Assembly: GCA_031422555.1 (NCBI GenBank)
Contig: JANPLZ010000138.1
Location: 1 to 19,560 of the forward strand
Length of the DNA stretch: 19,560 nucleotides
Source of the DNA: JANNAT01 sp031422555
GTDB lineage: Bacteria; Pseudomonadota; Alphaproteobacteria; Rhodobacterales; Rhodobacteraceae
Direction: 5' to 3'
Under the pieces are notes generated by a model, which worked only from the letters and a program-made list of their open reading frames with translations, searched no databases and had not been told where the DNA came from. Numbering within the stretch: the first letter of the stretch is position 1; every line of letters starts with the position of its first letter. The position numbers and the translations under genes were made by a program. Below, in pieces: positions 6,431 to 14,678 of this stretch.

Positions 6431-8473
6431 ATGACCCCGCCATCAACCGATCCGCTGTTGCAGCCCTACCAGCTAAAGCACCTGACCCTACGCAACCGCA
6501 TCATGACCACCAGCCACGAACCTGCCTATCCCGAAGATGGCATGCCCAAAGACCGCTACCGGCTGTATCACCTTGAACGCGCCCGCGCCGGTGTGGCGCT
6601 GACGATGACTGCCGGGTCGGCGGCGGTGTCACGCGACAGCCCGCCGGTGTTCAACAACATCCTTGCCTACAAGGATGAGGTGGTGGGTTGGATGAAAAAA
6701 CTGGCGGATGACTGCCATGACGCAGGTGCTGCGGTGATGATCCAGCTGACCCATCTTGGTCGCCGCACCCGCTGGGACAAGGGCGATTGGCTGCCGGTGG
6801 TGGCCGCAGGCTCGGCCCGCGAACCGGCACACCGGGCCTTTCCCAAAGTGATCGAAGACTGGGACATCGCGCGCATCATCGAAGATTACGCCGATGCCGC
6901 CGAACGGATGCAAGCGGCGGGCCTCGATGGGGTGGAATTCGAATGCTATGGCCATTTGATGGATCAGTTCCTGTCGCCGCTGACCAACACGCTGGCACAT
7001 CCCTACGGTGGCAGCTTTGACAACCGTGCCCGCTTTGCGATGGATGTGTTGACCGTCTGCCGCAAACGGGTTGGCGCGCATTTTCTGCTGGGGGTGCGCT
7101 ATACCGCGGATGAAGCGCATCTTGGCGGCATCACCGCAGATGAAGGTGTGGCAATCGGAAAGCTGTTTCGTGACAGTGGTTTGGTCGATTTCTTGAACAT
7201 CATCAAAGGCCGTATCCATACCGATCCCGCGATGACCGATGTGATCCCTATCCAAGGCATGCCCGCCGCACCGCATCTGGATTTCGCGGGCCGCATCCGG
7301 GCCGAAGTTGGCCTGCCCACCTTTCACGCCGCGCGAATTGCCGATGTGGCCACCGCGCGCCATGCCATCGCAACAGGGCAGTTGGATATGGTCGGGATGA
7401 CCCGCGCCCATATGGCCGATCCCCATATCGTGCGCAAAATCATCCAAGGCCGCGAGGCTGATATCCGCCCCTGCGTGGGGGCCACCTATTGCCTTGACCG
7501 CATCTACCAAGGCGGCGCTGCGCTATGCATCCATAACCCGGCCACCGGGCGCGAAGAAACCATGCCGCATACGATTGTGCCCGCCGACGTGCCGCGCCGG
7601 GTGGTGGTGGTTGGTGCGGGGCCCGCGGGGTTAGAGGCTGCCCGCGTCGCTGTCGAACGCGGACACGCGGTGACGGTGTTTGAAGCCGCAAGCCATCCCG
7701 GCGGCCAGATCCGCCTGACCGCCCGAACCCCCCGCCGGGCCGAGATGATCGGCATCATCGACTGGCGCATGGCCCAATGTGCGGCGCGCGGCGTGACGTT
7801 TCATTTCAACACCTGGGCCGAGGCGGCGGATGTGCTGGCCTGCAGCCCCGATGTGGTGATCATCGCCACCGGGGGAAGCCCTGAAAAAGATATCCTGTCC
7901 TTTGGCAATGATCTGACCGTGTCAGCGTGGGATATCCTGTCGGGCGATGTCAAACCCGGCAGCAATGTGCTGCTTTACGACGATGCGGGAGACCACACGG
8001 CCTTGCAGGCGGCGCAAACCTTGGCGAATTCCGGCGCAACGGTTGAAATCATGACCCCCGACCGCAGCTTTGCCCCCGATGTAATGGCGATGAATCTGGT
8101 GCCCTACATGCGGGCGTTGCAAGATAAATCTGTAACGCTTACGGTTACTTACAGGCTGACTGGTGTTGCCCGGGACGGCAATCACCTGCGTGCCACCATC
8201 GGGTCTGATTACATGCCGTTGGCCAAAACCGCCCGCTATGATCAGGTGGTGGTCAACCACGGCACCCAACCGCTGGCCGATGTGTATTTCGCGCTGAAAC
8301 CGCTGTCGTCGAACCTTGGCGCAGTTGATTATGACGCGCTGATCAACGGGGCGCCGCAAACCCTGTCCGGTGGCCCGGCGGGGTTTCAACTGTTCCGCAT
8401 CGGCGATGCCGTGTCATCGCGCAATACCCACGCGGCGATTTACGACGCGCTACGGTTGATGAAGGATATCTGA
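6431..8473 (+). CDS. Old-yellow-enzyme/TMADH-type flavin oxidoreductase, N-methylproline-demethylase-like
   Basis: A 680-residue, two-part flavoenzyme. The N-terminal half is an FMN TIM barrel (QLTHLGRRTRW, ECYGHLMDQFLSPLTN, HPYGGSFDNRARF). The C-terminal half is a nucleotide-binding domain with GAGPAG at 395-400. Length and layout match trimethylamine dehydrogenase and 2,4-dienoyl-CoA reductase. The [4Fe-4S] site between the halves has C348, C354 and C366, but the expected fourth ligand is A351. The closest sequence character I recognise is the group annotated as N-methylproline demethylase. The start at 6431 is chosen for its AAGGA ribosome site and family-typical N terminus; the open frame extends upstream to 6344 without family sequence. 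It lies 107 bases after marR on the same strand. Oxidative N-demethylation of a pathway intermediate is a reasonable inference; enoate reduction is an alternative. Confidence 0.85.
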   Translation: MTPPSTDPLLQPYQLKHLTLRNRIMTTSHEPAYPEDGMPKDRYRLYHLERARAGVALTMTAGSAAVSRDSPPVFNNILAYKDEVVGWMKKLADDCHDAGAAVMIQLTHLGRRTRWDKGDWLPVVAAGSAREPAHRAFPKVIEDWDIARIIEDYADAAERMQAAGLDGVEFECYGHLMDQFLSPLTNTLAHPYGGSFDNRARFAMDVLTVCRKRVGAHFLLGVRYTADEAHLGGITADEGVAIGKLFRDSGLVDFLNIIKGRIHTDPAMTDVIPIQGMPAAPHLDFAGRIRAEVGLPTFHAARIADVATARHAIATGQLDMVGMTRAHMADPHIVRKIIQGREADIRPCVGATYCLDRIYQGGAALCIHNPATGREETMPHTIVPADVPRRVVVVGAGPAGLEAARVAVERGHAVTVFEAASHPGGQIRLTARTPRRAEMIGIIDWRMAQCAARGVTFHFNTWAEAADVLACSPDVVIIATGGSPEKDILSFGNDLTVSAWDILSGDVKPGSNVLLYDDAGDHTALQAAQTLANSGATVEIMTPDRSFAPDVMAMNLVPYMRALQDKSVTLTVTYRLTGVARDGNHLRATIGSDYMPLAKTARYDQVVVNHGTQPLADVYFALKPLSSNLGAVDYDALINGAPQTLSGGPAGFQLFRIGDAVSSRNTHAAIYDALRLMKDI

Positions 8474-8483
8474 ACCTGAACAG

Positions 8484-9584
8484 CTACCCGACCAACCCGC
8501 GAACACCGCCGGTCTGGCCGCGGTCCAACAGCAGATGGTCCAGCAACACGCAAGCCATCATCGCCTCGCCCACCGGCACCGCGCGGATGCCAACACACGG
8601 ATCATGCCGGCCCTTGGTGATCAGATCAACCTCTGCGCCGGTTATATCAACCGTGCGGCGCGGCGTTAAAATGCTTGAGGTTGGCTTGACGGCAAACCGC
8701 ACCACCACTGGCTGACCTGACGAAATCCCGCCCAAAATCCCACCGGCATGGTTGCTTTGATATTCCGGCCCATCCGCCCCCATGCGGATTTCATCGGCAT
8801 TTTCCACTCCGGTCAGCGCCGCCACCGCCATGCCGTCGCCAATTTCAACCGCCTTGACCGCGTTGATAGACATCATTGACGCCGCCAGATCGCTGTCCAG
8901 TTTACCATAAAGTGGCGCACCCAATCCGGCGGGCACGCCCGTTGCCACCACTTCGATCACCGCGCCGACCGAATTATGCGCCAACCGCACGCCATCCAGA
9001 TAGGTCGCCCAATCAGCAGCGGCCACCGGATCGGGGCACCAAAACGGGTTGCCTTCAATCGCCGCCATATCTACGCGCGCCCGATCAATCCCGCGCGTGC
9101 CCATCTGCACCATATAGCCCACAATCCGCAGCCCCGGCAGCAACGCGGCCAGCGCAGCCCGCGCCACAGCTCCCGCCGCCACCCGGGATGCGGTTTCGCG
9201 CGCGCTAGACCGCCCCCCACCGCGCGGATCGCGCAACCCGTATTTCTGAAGATAGGTGATGTCGGCATGGCCGGGGCGAAACGCCTGAGCGATATCGCCG
9301 TAATCCTTACTGCGCTGGTCAGTATTTTCGATCATCAATTGAATCGGTGTGCCGGTGGTGCGCCCTTCAAAAGTGCCCGACAAAATCCGCACCAGATCCG
9401 GCTCTTTGCGCTGCGTGGTGTATTTGTTCTGCCCCGGTTTGCGCCGGTCAAGCCAGGGCTGAATATCGGCTTCGGTCAGCGCCACGCCTGGCGGGCAGCC
9501 ATCCACCGTGCAGCCAATCGCCACCCCATGACTTTCGCCCCAAGTGGTGACACGGAAGAGATGACCGAATGTGTTCAGGCTCAT
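8484..9584 (-). CDS. aroC: Chorismate synthase
   Basis: A 366-residue chorismate synthase, which converts 5-enolpyruvylshikimate-3-phosphate to chorismate with reduced FMN, the last step of the shikimate pathway. Family signatures are complete: GESHG near the N terminus, RRKPGQNKYTTQR, GGGRSSARETASRVAAGA, SNHAGGILGGISSGQP, and GRHDPCVGIRAVPVGEA near the C terminus. The start at 9584 (MSLNTFGHLFRVTTWGESHG) is the usual family N terminus; 13 upstream in-frame codons are not family-like. The gene converges on the flavoenzyme gene with only 10 bases between stops and no visible terminator. It is a housekeeping gene and probably marks the edge of the catabolic cluster. Confidence 0.97.
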   Translation of the reverse strand: MSLNTFGHLFRVTTWGESHGVAIGCTVDGCPPGVALTEADIQPWLDRRKPGQNKYTTQRKEPDLVRILSGTFEGRTTGTPIQLMIENTDQRSKDYGDIAQAFRPGHADITYLQKYGLRDPRGGGRSSARETASRVAAGAVARAALAALLPGLRIVGYMVQMGTRGIDRARVDMAAIEGNPFWCPDPVAAADWATYLDGVRLAHNSVGAVIEVVATGVPAGLGAPLYGKLDSDLAASMMSINAVKAVEIGDGMAVAALTGVENADEIRMGADGPEYQSNHAGGILGGISSGQPVVVRFAVKPTSSILTPRRTVDITGAEVDLITKGRHDPCVGIRAVPVGEAMMACVLLDHLLLDRGQTGGVRGLVG

Positions 9585-9662
9585 AGCTCGGGCTTTCTTT
9601 GGTTGCGCCAAGGCATATGCCAAGCGCCGCCCGCGATAAACCCAAATCTGCGCAAGGCCCTA

Positions 9663-11027
9663 TCAGTTCGGGTATAACTCAGCCTCATCGCCCAGATAGC
9701 CATCCCATGCAAACCAATAGGCCACATGCCCCGCCACCCGCGCCAGACTGCGGCCATCAGCGGCGGTCAACGCTTCTTCCCCGATTTGCCAAACAGCGCC
9801 GTCACTGCTGGTCAACTGCCCTGCCTTTTGCGCAAACTTCAGATCGCCCCGCTCATAAGCCCGCGCCGACCGGCTATCTGTGTCGCCAATCACCACCACT
9901 GGAAATTCGGCGACGCTATCGTTGATCACCGGCTTTTTGGCAAAGGCCGTCAACGGCCAGGCCTTGGCCCCACCAAACCGCCGGATGCCGAATACATAGT
10001 CTTTTTGCCGTTGCCGTGTCTGATCCGCCAGCGCCGGAAACATCAAATCTTTTGAGGCAAAGTATTCTTTGTAAACCTCGCCCGACCCATAGTTGCGGTT
10101 GAACCCTGTATCCAGTGCCAACACCTTTGTTTTGGGGTTTGCCGTGCGCCAGTCATCCCACCGCGCAATCACGACCGGGCGTTGTTGCAACTCGATCCCA
10201 CTGTTCGCAAGTTTACCCGTCACAGGCTTGCCGGTAAACTGGTTCCACAAGCTATGGGTGGCGCGATCAAACATCAGCTTGTTAGATCGGTATAAAAACC
10301 CGGACGATCCAAAAATCAGCGGTTTGTTGCGGCCTTCTACTTTGGTTTCATACAAAATCCCCGACCCGCACAACGTGCAATAGGCCAAAGCCACCGGCAC
10401 CCCGCCGATCACCTCGTTAAACATTTCGTGCCAGCCCATGATCCGCAATGGATAGGCCCGGACATCGCCGTTGATTGAGACACCAAACACCAGATCATCG
10501 TCACGCAAGTAACTGGCCTTCACGGCACTTGTCAGCGTCGGGTTATCCAAAGCCGGGATGCCGTCTTTCACCACTCCGCCCCAAGCAATCTCTTCGGCGC
10601 GGATTTTTGCTTCTGCCGGGTTCAGGTATTCGGGGCGCAAAAACACATCAAATTCAGGATCAATCCGCAGATAAACATCCCGCATGAACTCCACAAAGGA
10701 CGGATGCGGCACAAATTCCGGGTGCCTTTCTTGCCAAAGCATCCAGTCAAACCAATCGCTTGTCTTATTCTCTCCCGTCAGACTGCGTAGCGTTTTGTTG
10801 ATGTCGTCTTTGCGTTCGGGCACAAAGCGCAAAGTCAGGATTAACCCTGCCGTCATATCGCGTCGGTTGTCGTCTTTAATCGCTGTCAACGCCGCCAAAG
10901 CCTTGGTCGAGGTGCCGCCCGAAATATCCCACAACCATTGCAATTCCGGGCTTTGCTGTGCTTGCGCCACATAAGGCACAAGGCTGGCGGCAAAGCCTGT
11001 GGCGATAAATTTGCGTCTTGTTGGCAT
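9663..11027 (-). CDS. Tat-exported DUF3179 domain protein
   Basis: A 454-residue protein with a DUF3179 domain. The N terminus MPTRRKFIATGFAASLVPYVAQAQ is cut short here by rule but shows a twin-arginine RRKFI motif, a hydrophobic stretch and an AQA cleavage site, so export by the Tat pathway to the periplasm is expected. Typical domain pieces are AYPLRIMGWHEMFNEVIG, the cysteine motif AYCTLCGSG, and RSNKLMFDRATHSLW. Tat export together with a paired-Cys motif suggests a cofactor or metal bound before export, but the function of DUF3179 is unknown to me. The start at 11027 is chosen for a GGGGGA ribosome site and because it puts the twin-arginine motif at residues 4-5; an upstream in-frame start at 11066 is less likely. 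It lies 78 bases upstream of aroC on the same strand. Confidence 0.9.
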   Translation of the reverse strand: MPTRRKFIATGFAASLVPYVAQAQQSPELQWLWDISGGTSTKALAALTAIKDDNRRDMTAGLILTLRFVPERKDDINKTLRSLTGENKTSDWFDWMLWQERHPEFVPHPSFVEFMRDVYLRIDPEFDVFLRPEYLNPAEAKIRAEEIAWGGVVKDGIPALDNPTLTSAVKASYLRDDDLVFGVSINGDVRAYPLRIMGWHEMFNEVIGGVPVALAYCTLCGSGILYETKVEGRNKPLIFGSSGFLYRSNKLMFDRATHSLWNQFTGKPVTGKLANSGIELQQRPVVIARWDDWRTANPKTKVLALDTGFNRNYGSGEVYKEYFASKDLMFPALADQTRQRQKDYVFGIRRFGGAKAWPLTAFAKKPVINDSVAEFPVVVIGDTDSRSARAYERGDLKFAQKAGQLTSSDGAVWQIGEEALTAADGRSLARVAGHVAYWFAWDGYLGDEAELYPN

Positions 11028-11158
11028 GGCCTGTCCCCCAGCGATGATGCGGTTTTGGTAAAGCAAGGATTGATCACGGTCGCCTCAAACTGTGGTGATC
11101 AGGTGATTCGATGCGGCGGCCAAAGTGGTTAACAGCCCGCCCGCGCCAAATCGTATTG

Positions 11159-11185
11159 GCCGGATAAAGACCGATTTTATCCGGC
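11159..11185. repeat. 10-bp perfect stem-loop in the divergent gap
   Basis: GCCGGATAAA (11159-11168) and TTTATCCGGC (11176-11185) are perfect reverse complements around a 7-base loop. It lies between the divergent DUF3179 and thiB genes, about 130 bases from the former. No T-run follows on either strand and no gene ends here, so it is not an obvious terminator. A protein-binding site or small repeat element is possible. Confidence 0.55.
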
Positions 11186-11266
11186 ATGCAGCAGCCCCAC
11201 GCCCCAACATTTCACTGAATTAACACAGCGTTCCCAGAGGGTTGACGTCTTTGTGAAACTCCACCC

Positions 11267-11294
11267 TTGCGCCCCGCCCGCAAACGCCTATTTT
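11267..11294 (+). promoter_or_regulatory. Candidate promoter of the thiBPQ operon
   Basis: TTGCGC (11267-11272) and TATTTT (11289-11294) are separated by 16 bases, and a start about seven bases later would fall at the 5' edge of the TPP aptamer P1 stem (11302). Both boxes are weak matches, so the main support is this placement. The rest of the 11028-11301 gap shows only the stem-loop at 11159-11185. Confidence 0.3.
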
Positions 11295-11301
11295 CCGTCC
11301 T

Positions 11302-11392
11302 ACCTCGGGGTGCCAAGGCGGAAACGCCTGGCTGAGATGCAGCGATGCGGACCCGTCGAACCTGAACCGGATCATACCGGCGGAGGGAAGGT
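11302..11392 (+). ncRNA. TPP (thi-box) riboswitch aptamer
   Basis: The conserved thi-box is readable: GGGGTGCC (11307-11314), GGCTGAGATG (11330-11339), ACCC then GAACCTGA (11351-11365), and ATCATACCGGCGGAGGGAA at 11371-11389. P1 can form between ACCT (11302-11305) and AGGT (11389-11392). The motif binds thiamine pyrophosphate and normally turns thiamine genes off when TPP is plentiful. It sits directly before a thiamine transporter operon, which agrees. Confidence 0.95.
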
Positions 11393-11441
11393 GCATGGAA
11401 TTCTCCATCCCCGACCACTTCGTCGCACCATGGAGAGACCA
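11389..11441 (+). promoter_or_regulatory. Riboswitch expression platform controlling thiB ribosome access
   Basis: Two exclusive pairings can be read. In the off form, TCTCCAT (11402-11408) pairs perfectly with ATGGAGA (11430-11436), which contains the thiB Shine-Dalgarno GGAGA. In the on form, GGTGCATGGA (11390-11399) pairs first with TCCAT (11404-11408) and then with GCACC (11425-11429). This uses the 3' strand of aptamer P1, removes TCTCCAT from the ribosome site and frees it. There is no T-run, so control should be at translation initiation. Confidence 0.7.
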
Positions 11442-12428
11442 ATGAAAACCACACTCCTTGCTGCGGGCCTTGTCACCATTGCAACCCATGCGATGGCCGA
11501 AACGCCTGTTCTGACTGTGCTGACTTATGACAGCTTTGCCGCCGAATGGGGCCCCGGCCCGGTGATCGAGGCAGGGTTTGAGGCGACCTGCGCGTGCGAT
11601 CTGCAATTCGTCACCGCGGGCGATGGCGCGGCCGTTCTGGCCCGGGTGCAACTGGAAGGCGCTGCATCGGCGGTTGATGTTGTGGTTGGGCTGGACACCA
11701 ACCTGACCGCTGCCGCCACGGCCACAAATCTGTTTGCGCCCCATGGCCTGACCGTTGCCAACACCTTGCCGCTGGCGTTTGAGGATGTCAATTTCCTGCC
11801 GTTTGATTGGGGTTATTTCGCCTTTGTCTATGACAAAACCAAACTGGCCACGCCGCCGACATCATTCGAAGAACTGGCCGCGTCCGATCTGAAAATCATC
11901 ATTCAAGACCCGCGGTCGTCTACCCCCGGCCTTGGCTTGGTGATGTGGGTCAAAGCCGCCTATGGCGACCGCGCGCCGCAAATCTGGGCCGCATTGGCCG
12001 ATAATATCGTCACCGTCACGCCGGGCTGGTCCGAGGCCTATGGGATGTTCCTGCAAGGCGAATCCGATCTGGTTTTATCCTACACCACCTCGCCCGCCTA
12101 TCATCTGATCGCCGAGTCCGATGATACCAAGGCCGCCGCCGCCTTTAGCGAAGGCCACTATCTGCAAGTCGAAGTTGCAGGCAAACTGGCCAGCACCGAT
12201 CAGCCGGGTCTGGCCGATGCGTTTCTGGCCTATCTGACCGCCGACGCCATGCAAACGGCGCTGGTCACCACAAACTGGATGTATCCCGCAACCACCCCGG
12301 CGGCAGGGCTGCCTGCGGGGTTTGATACCTTGATTACCCCTGCAAAAGCCGTGCTTTTATCCCCAGCGGATGCCGAAGCTGGCCGGGCCAAAGCGATTGA
12401 GGAATGGCAAACCGCGCTGTCGAAATAG
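11442..12428 (+). CDS. thiB: Thiamine ABC transporter substrate-binding protein
   Basis: A 328-residue periplasmic thiamine/TPP-binding protein. A Sec signal peptide (MKTTLLAAGLVTIATHAMA, predicted cleavage before ETPV) is followed by the mature start TPVLTVLTYDSF, which is usual for ThiB. Other family stretches are DVVVGLDTNL, FDWGYFAFVYDKTKL and IIIQDPRSSTPGLGLVMWV. The start at 11442 follows GGAGA with a 5-base gap and gives the signal peptide; the open frame upstream crosses the riboswitch and is not translated in this reading. It is the first gene of the riboswitch-controlled operon and delivers ligand to ThiP/ThiQ. Confidence 0.95.
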   Translation: MKTTLLAAGLVTIATHAMAETPVLTVLTYDSFAAEWGPGPVIEAGFEATCACDLQFVTAGDGAAVLARVQLEGAASAVDVVVGLDTNLTAAATATNLFAPHGLTVANTLPLAFEDVNFLPFDWGYFAFVYDKTKLATPPTSFEELAASDLKIIIQDPRSSTPGLGLVMWVKAAYGDRAPQIWAALADNIVTVTPGWSEAYGMFLQGESDLVLSYTTSPAYHLIAESDDTKAAAAFSEGHYLQVEVAGKLASTDQPGLADAFLAYLTADAMQTALVTTNWMYPATTPAAGLPAGFDTLITPAKAVLLSPADAEAGRAKAIEEWQTALSK

Positions 12429-13948
12429 CCCCGGCGGCAACGCTGGGACTGGTCATCGCCGCGCTGATTTTGGGCAGCGCGGCGATGCTGGCCACACGCG
12501 CCGAAACTTGGGTTTTGAACCCGGCTGACTGGGCCGCGCTGCGGTTTACGGTGCTGCAAGCGGTTCTGTCGGCGGGCATTTCGACCGCGCTGGCGATTCC
12601 GGTCGCCCGCGCGTTGCACCGCCGCCGCTTTTGGGGCCGCACCGGGTTGATCCGTTTGATGGCGGCCCCCTTTGTGTTGCCGGTTGTGGTGGCGGTTTTG
12701 GGCCTATTGGCGGTGTTTGGCCGCGCAGGGCCGGTGAACACAGCACTGGCTGCGCTCGGGCTGCCGCCCTTGTCGATCTTTGGTCTGCACGGCGTTGTTT
12801 TGGCGCATGTTTTCCTGAACATGCCGCTGGCAACCCGGATGATCCTGCACGGCTGGCAGGCGGTTCCCGCCGAAAGATTTCGGCTGGCGGCGTCGCTTGG
12901 CATGCCCCCGCCCGCGCTGTTCTGGCATCTGGAATGGCCCATGCTGCGCGCGGTGTTGCCAGGTATTGCGGTGATGATCTTTCTGGTCTGCCTGACCAGT
13001 TTTGCCGTCGCACTAACACTGGGGGGCGGGCCGAAATCCAGCACGATTGAACTGGCGATTTACCAAGCGCTGCGGTTCGAATTCGATCTGGGTCGTGCGG
13101 CACTTTTGGCGGCGCTGCAATTTGGGCTTTGTGCCGCCGTGACGCTGATGTCGCTTCGGCTGACTGTGCCGTCCGCTTTTGGGGCCGGGATTGGAGCTGC
13201 GATGACAGGTCAGCCGCCCACAGGGTGGCGGCGACGGGCCGATACGGTGGCGATCGCCGGATCAGCCGTGTTTCTGCTGACGCCGCTTGTGGCTATCGCA
13301 CTGGCCGGATTGCCTGGGCTTTGGCAGCTGCCCGACACGGTCTGGCCTGCCGCGCTGCGGTCGGTTTGCATTGCGGTGGTATCTTCGGTCGTAGCGATGA
13401 TTGCAGCCCTGACCGTGGCCCAAGCCGCGGCCCGTCACTGCAACGGCTGGTTCGATCTGGCGGCGATGCTGCCGCTTTCGGCGTCCAGTCTGGTTTTGGG
13501 GACGGGGATGTTTTTGGCCATCCGTCCCTTTGCATCGCCCGAAAATCTGTCTGTCGCGGTGACGATTTTGGTAAATACCACCCTTAGCCTGCCTTTTTTG
13601 TATCGGCTGTTGCTGCCCGAAGCCCGGCAATTGCAGGCCGACTATGCACGGCTGACGCAATCGCTGGGGCTGTCATGGGTGACCCGACTGCGCTTTGTCA
13701 CGCTGCCGCGGTTGGCCCGGCCTTTGGGCTTTGGCGCCGGGCTGGCGGCGGCGCTGTCGATGGGGGATCTGGGGGTGATTGCGCTGTTTGCCGGGGATCG
13801 CGGGGCCACCTTGCCCTTGATCGTGCAACGCCTGATGGGGGCCTATCGAATGCAGGATGCGGCGGCGGCGGGGCTGGTTCTTGTGGTGGTAAGTTTTGCA
13901 TTATTTTGGGCGTTTGATCGCATTGGGCAACACTATGCTGACACTTGA
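12404..13948 (+). CDS. thiP: Thiamine ABC transporter permease
   Basis: A 514-residue, strongly hydrophobic inner-membrane protein made of two tandem permease halves, as in ThiP. Each half has an EAA-type cytoplasmic loop for docking the ATPase: AERFRLAASLGMPPPALFWHLEWP in the first (shown region about 12868-12939) and YARLTQSLGLSWVTRLRFVTLP in the second. The ATG at 12404 lies inside the end of thiB, a 25-base overlap in another frame, with a GAGGA just upstream. The overlap and family length support this start. It forms the channel that thiamine passes through with ThiB and ThiQ. Confidence 0.93.
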   Translation: MANRAVEIAPAATLGLVIAALILGSAAMLATRAETWVLNPADWAALRFTVLQAVLSAGISTALAIPVARALHRRRFWGRTGLIRLMAAPFVLPVVVAVLGLLAVFGRAGPVNTALAALGLPPLSIFGLHGVVLAHVFLNMPLATRMILHGWQAVPAERFRLAASLGMPPPALFWHLEWPMLRAVLPGIAVMIFLVCLTSFAVALTLGGGPKSSTIELAIYQALRFEFDLGRAALLAALQFGLCAAVTLMSLRLTVPSAFGAGIGAAMTGQPPTGWRRRADTVAIAGSAVFLLTPLVAIALAGLPGLWQLPDTVWPAALRSVCIAVVSSVVAMIAALTVAQAAARHCNGWFDLAAMLPLSASSLVLGTGMFLAIRPFASPENLSVAVTILVNTTLSLPFLYRLLLPEARQLQADYARLTQSLGLSWVTRLRFVTLPRLARPLGFGAGLAAALSMGDLGVIALFAGDRGATLPLIVQRLMGAYRMQDAAAAGLVLVVVSFALFWAFDRIGQHYADT

Positions 13949-14636
13949 AGCCGTAACTCTGCGTCAAGGCAGCTGGGAATTGACCGCCGAGTGGCGCGTT
14001 CGGGCAGGTGAACGCATTGCCCTAATCGGCCCGTCCGGGGCCGGAAAATCCAGCCTGTTGATGGCCATCGCGGGTTTTGCGCCGCCCGGCACGGGGCGGA
14101 TCCTCTGGAACGGTGAAGATTTGGCAGCCAAATCCCCCGGCGACCGCCCGATCACCATTCTGTTTCAGGATCAGAATCTGTTCCCGCATTTGTCGGTTTG
14201 GCAAAATCTGGCGCTGGGCCTTTCTGCGCGGTTGCGCCCGATGCCTGACCAGTCTGAGCGCATTGAACTGGCACTGCACGAGGTTGGTTTGGGCGGTATG
14301 GGGCTGCGCAAGCCCGCGCAACTGTCGGGGGGGCAGCAGGGTAGGGTCGCACTGGCCCGGGCAATGCTGCGGGCCAGACCGATATTGCTGTTGGATGAAC
14401 CCTTTGCGGCCCTTGGGCCTGCGCTTAAAGCCGAAATGCTGATGGTGCTTGACCGGGTGGCGACGGCAACCGGGGCCGCCGTTTTGATGGTGACGCATGA
14501 TCCAAGCGATGCCAAACGCTTTGCCGAAAAAACCGTTCTGGTTGCCGATGGCGCGGCGCATCCACCGGTGGCCACGGCAGAGATGTTCGCAAATCCACCG
14601 CCGGCCTTGCGGGCCTATCTGGGACCCCAGGCATAA
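13935..14636 (+). CDS. thiQ: Thiamine ABC transporter ATP-binding protein
   Basis: A 233-residue ABC ATPase. Visible motifs are Walker A GPSGAGKS (32-39), a Q-loop region LFQDQNLFPHLSV, the signature LSGGQQGRVALARA, Walker B ILLLDEPFAALGP and the H-loop VTHDP. The ATG at 13935 gives MLTLEAVTL, the usual ThiQ start, and overlaps thiP by 14 bases in another frame; 13 upstream in-frame codons belong to thiP sequence. It powers thiamine import through ThiP. The gene ends the operon, two bases into the A-run of a terminator. Confidence 0.95.
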   Translation: MLTLEAVTLRQGSWELTAEWRVRAGERIALIGPSGAGKSSLLMAIAGFAPPGTGRILWNGEDLAAKSPGDRPITILFQDQNLFPHLSVWQNLALGLSARLRPMPDQSERIELALHEVGLGGMGLRKPAQLSGGQQGRVALARAMLRARPILLLDEPFAALGPALKAEMLMVLDRVATATGAAVLMVTHDPSDAKRFAEKTVLVADGAAHPPVATAEMFANPPPALRAYLGPQA

Positions 14637-14663
14637 AAAAGCCCCGCAAATCAGCGGGGCTTT
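14635..14663 (+). terminator. Rho-independent terminator of thiBPQ
   Basis: A perfect 7-bp GC stem, GCCCCGC (14641-14647) with GCGGGGC (14654-14660), encloses a 6-base loop. It is preceded by an A-run and followed by TTT. It starts at the thiQ stop codon. The A-run could make it work in the other direction too. Confidence 0.9.
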
Positions 14664-14678
14664 GATCGGTCTTCAACG

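Noticed and set aside
9612..9621. 10-bp palindrome GGCATATGCC between aroC and the DUF3179 gene
   Set aside because: Single short palindrome with no T-run or partner site; common enough by chance that I do not claim a function.
12334..13103. Long minus-strand frames across thiP
   Set aside because: They lie antisense to a clear permease, are rich in Arg/Pro/Ala as expected from GC-rich shadow frames, and show no domain.
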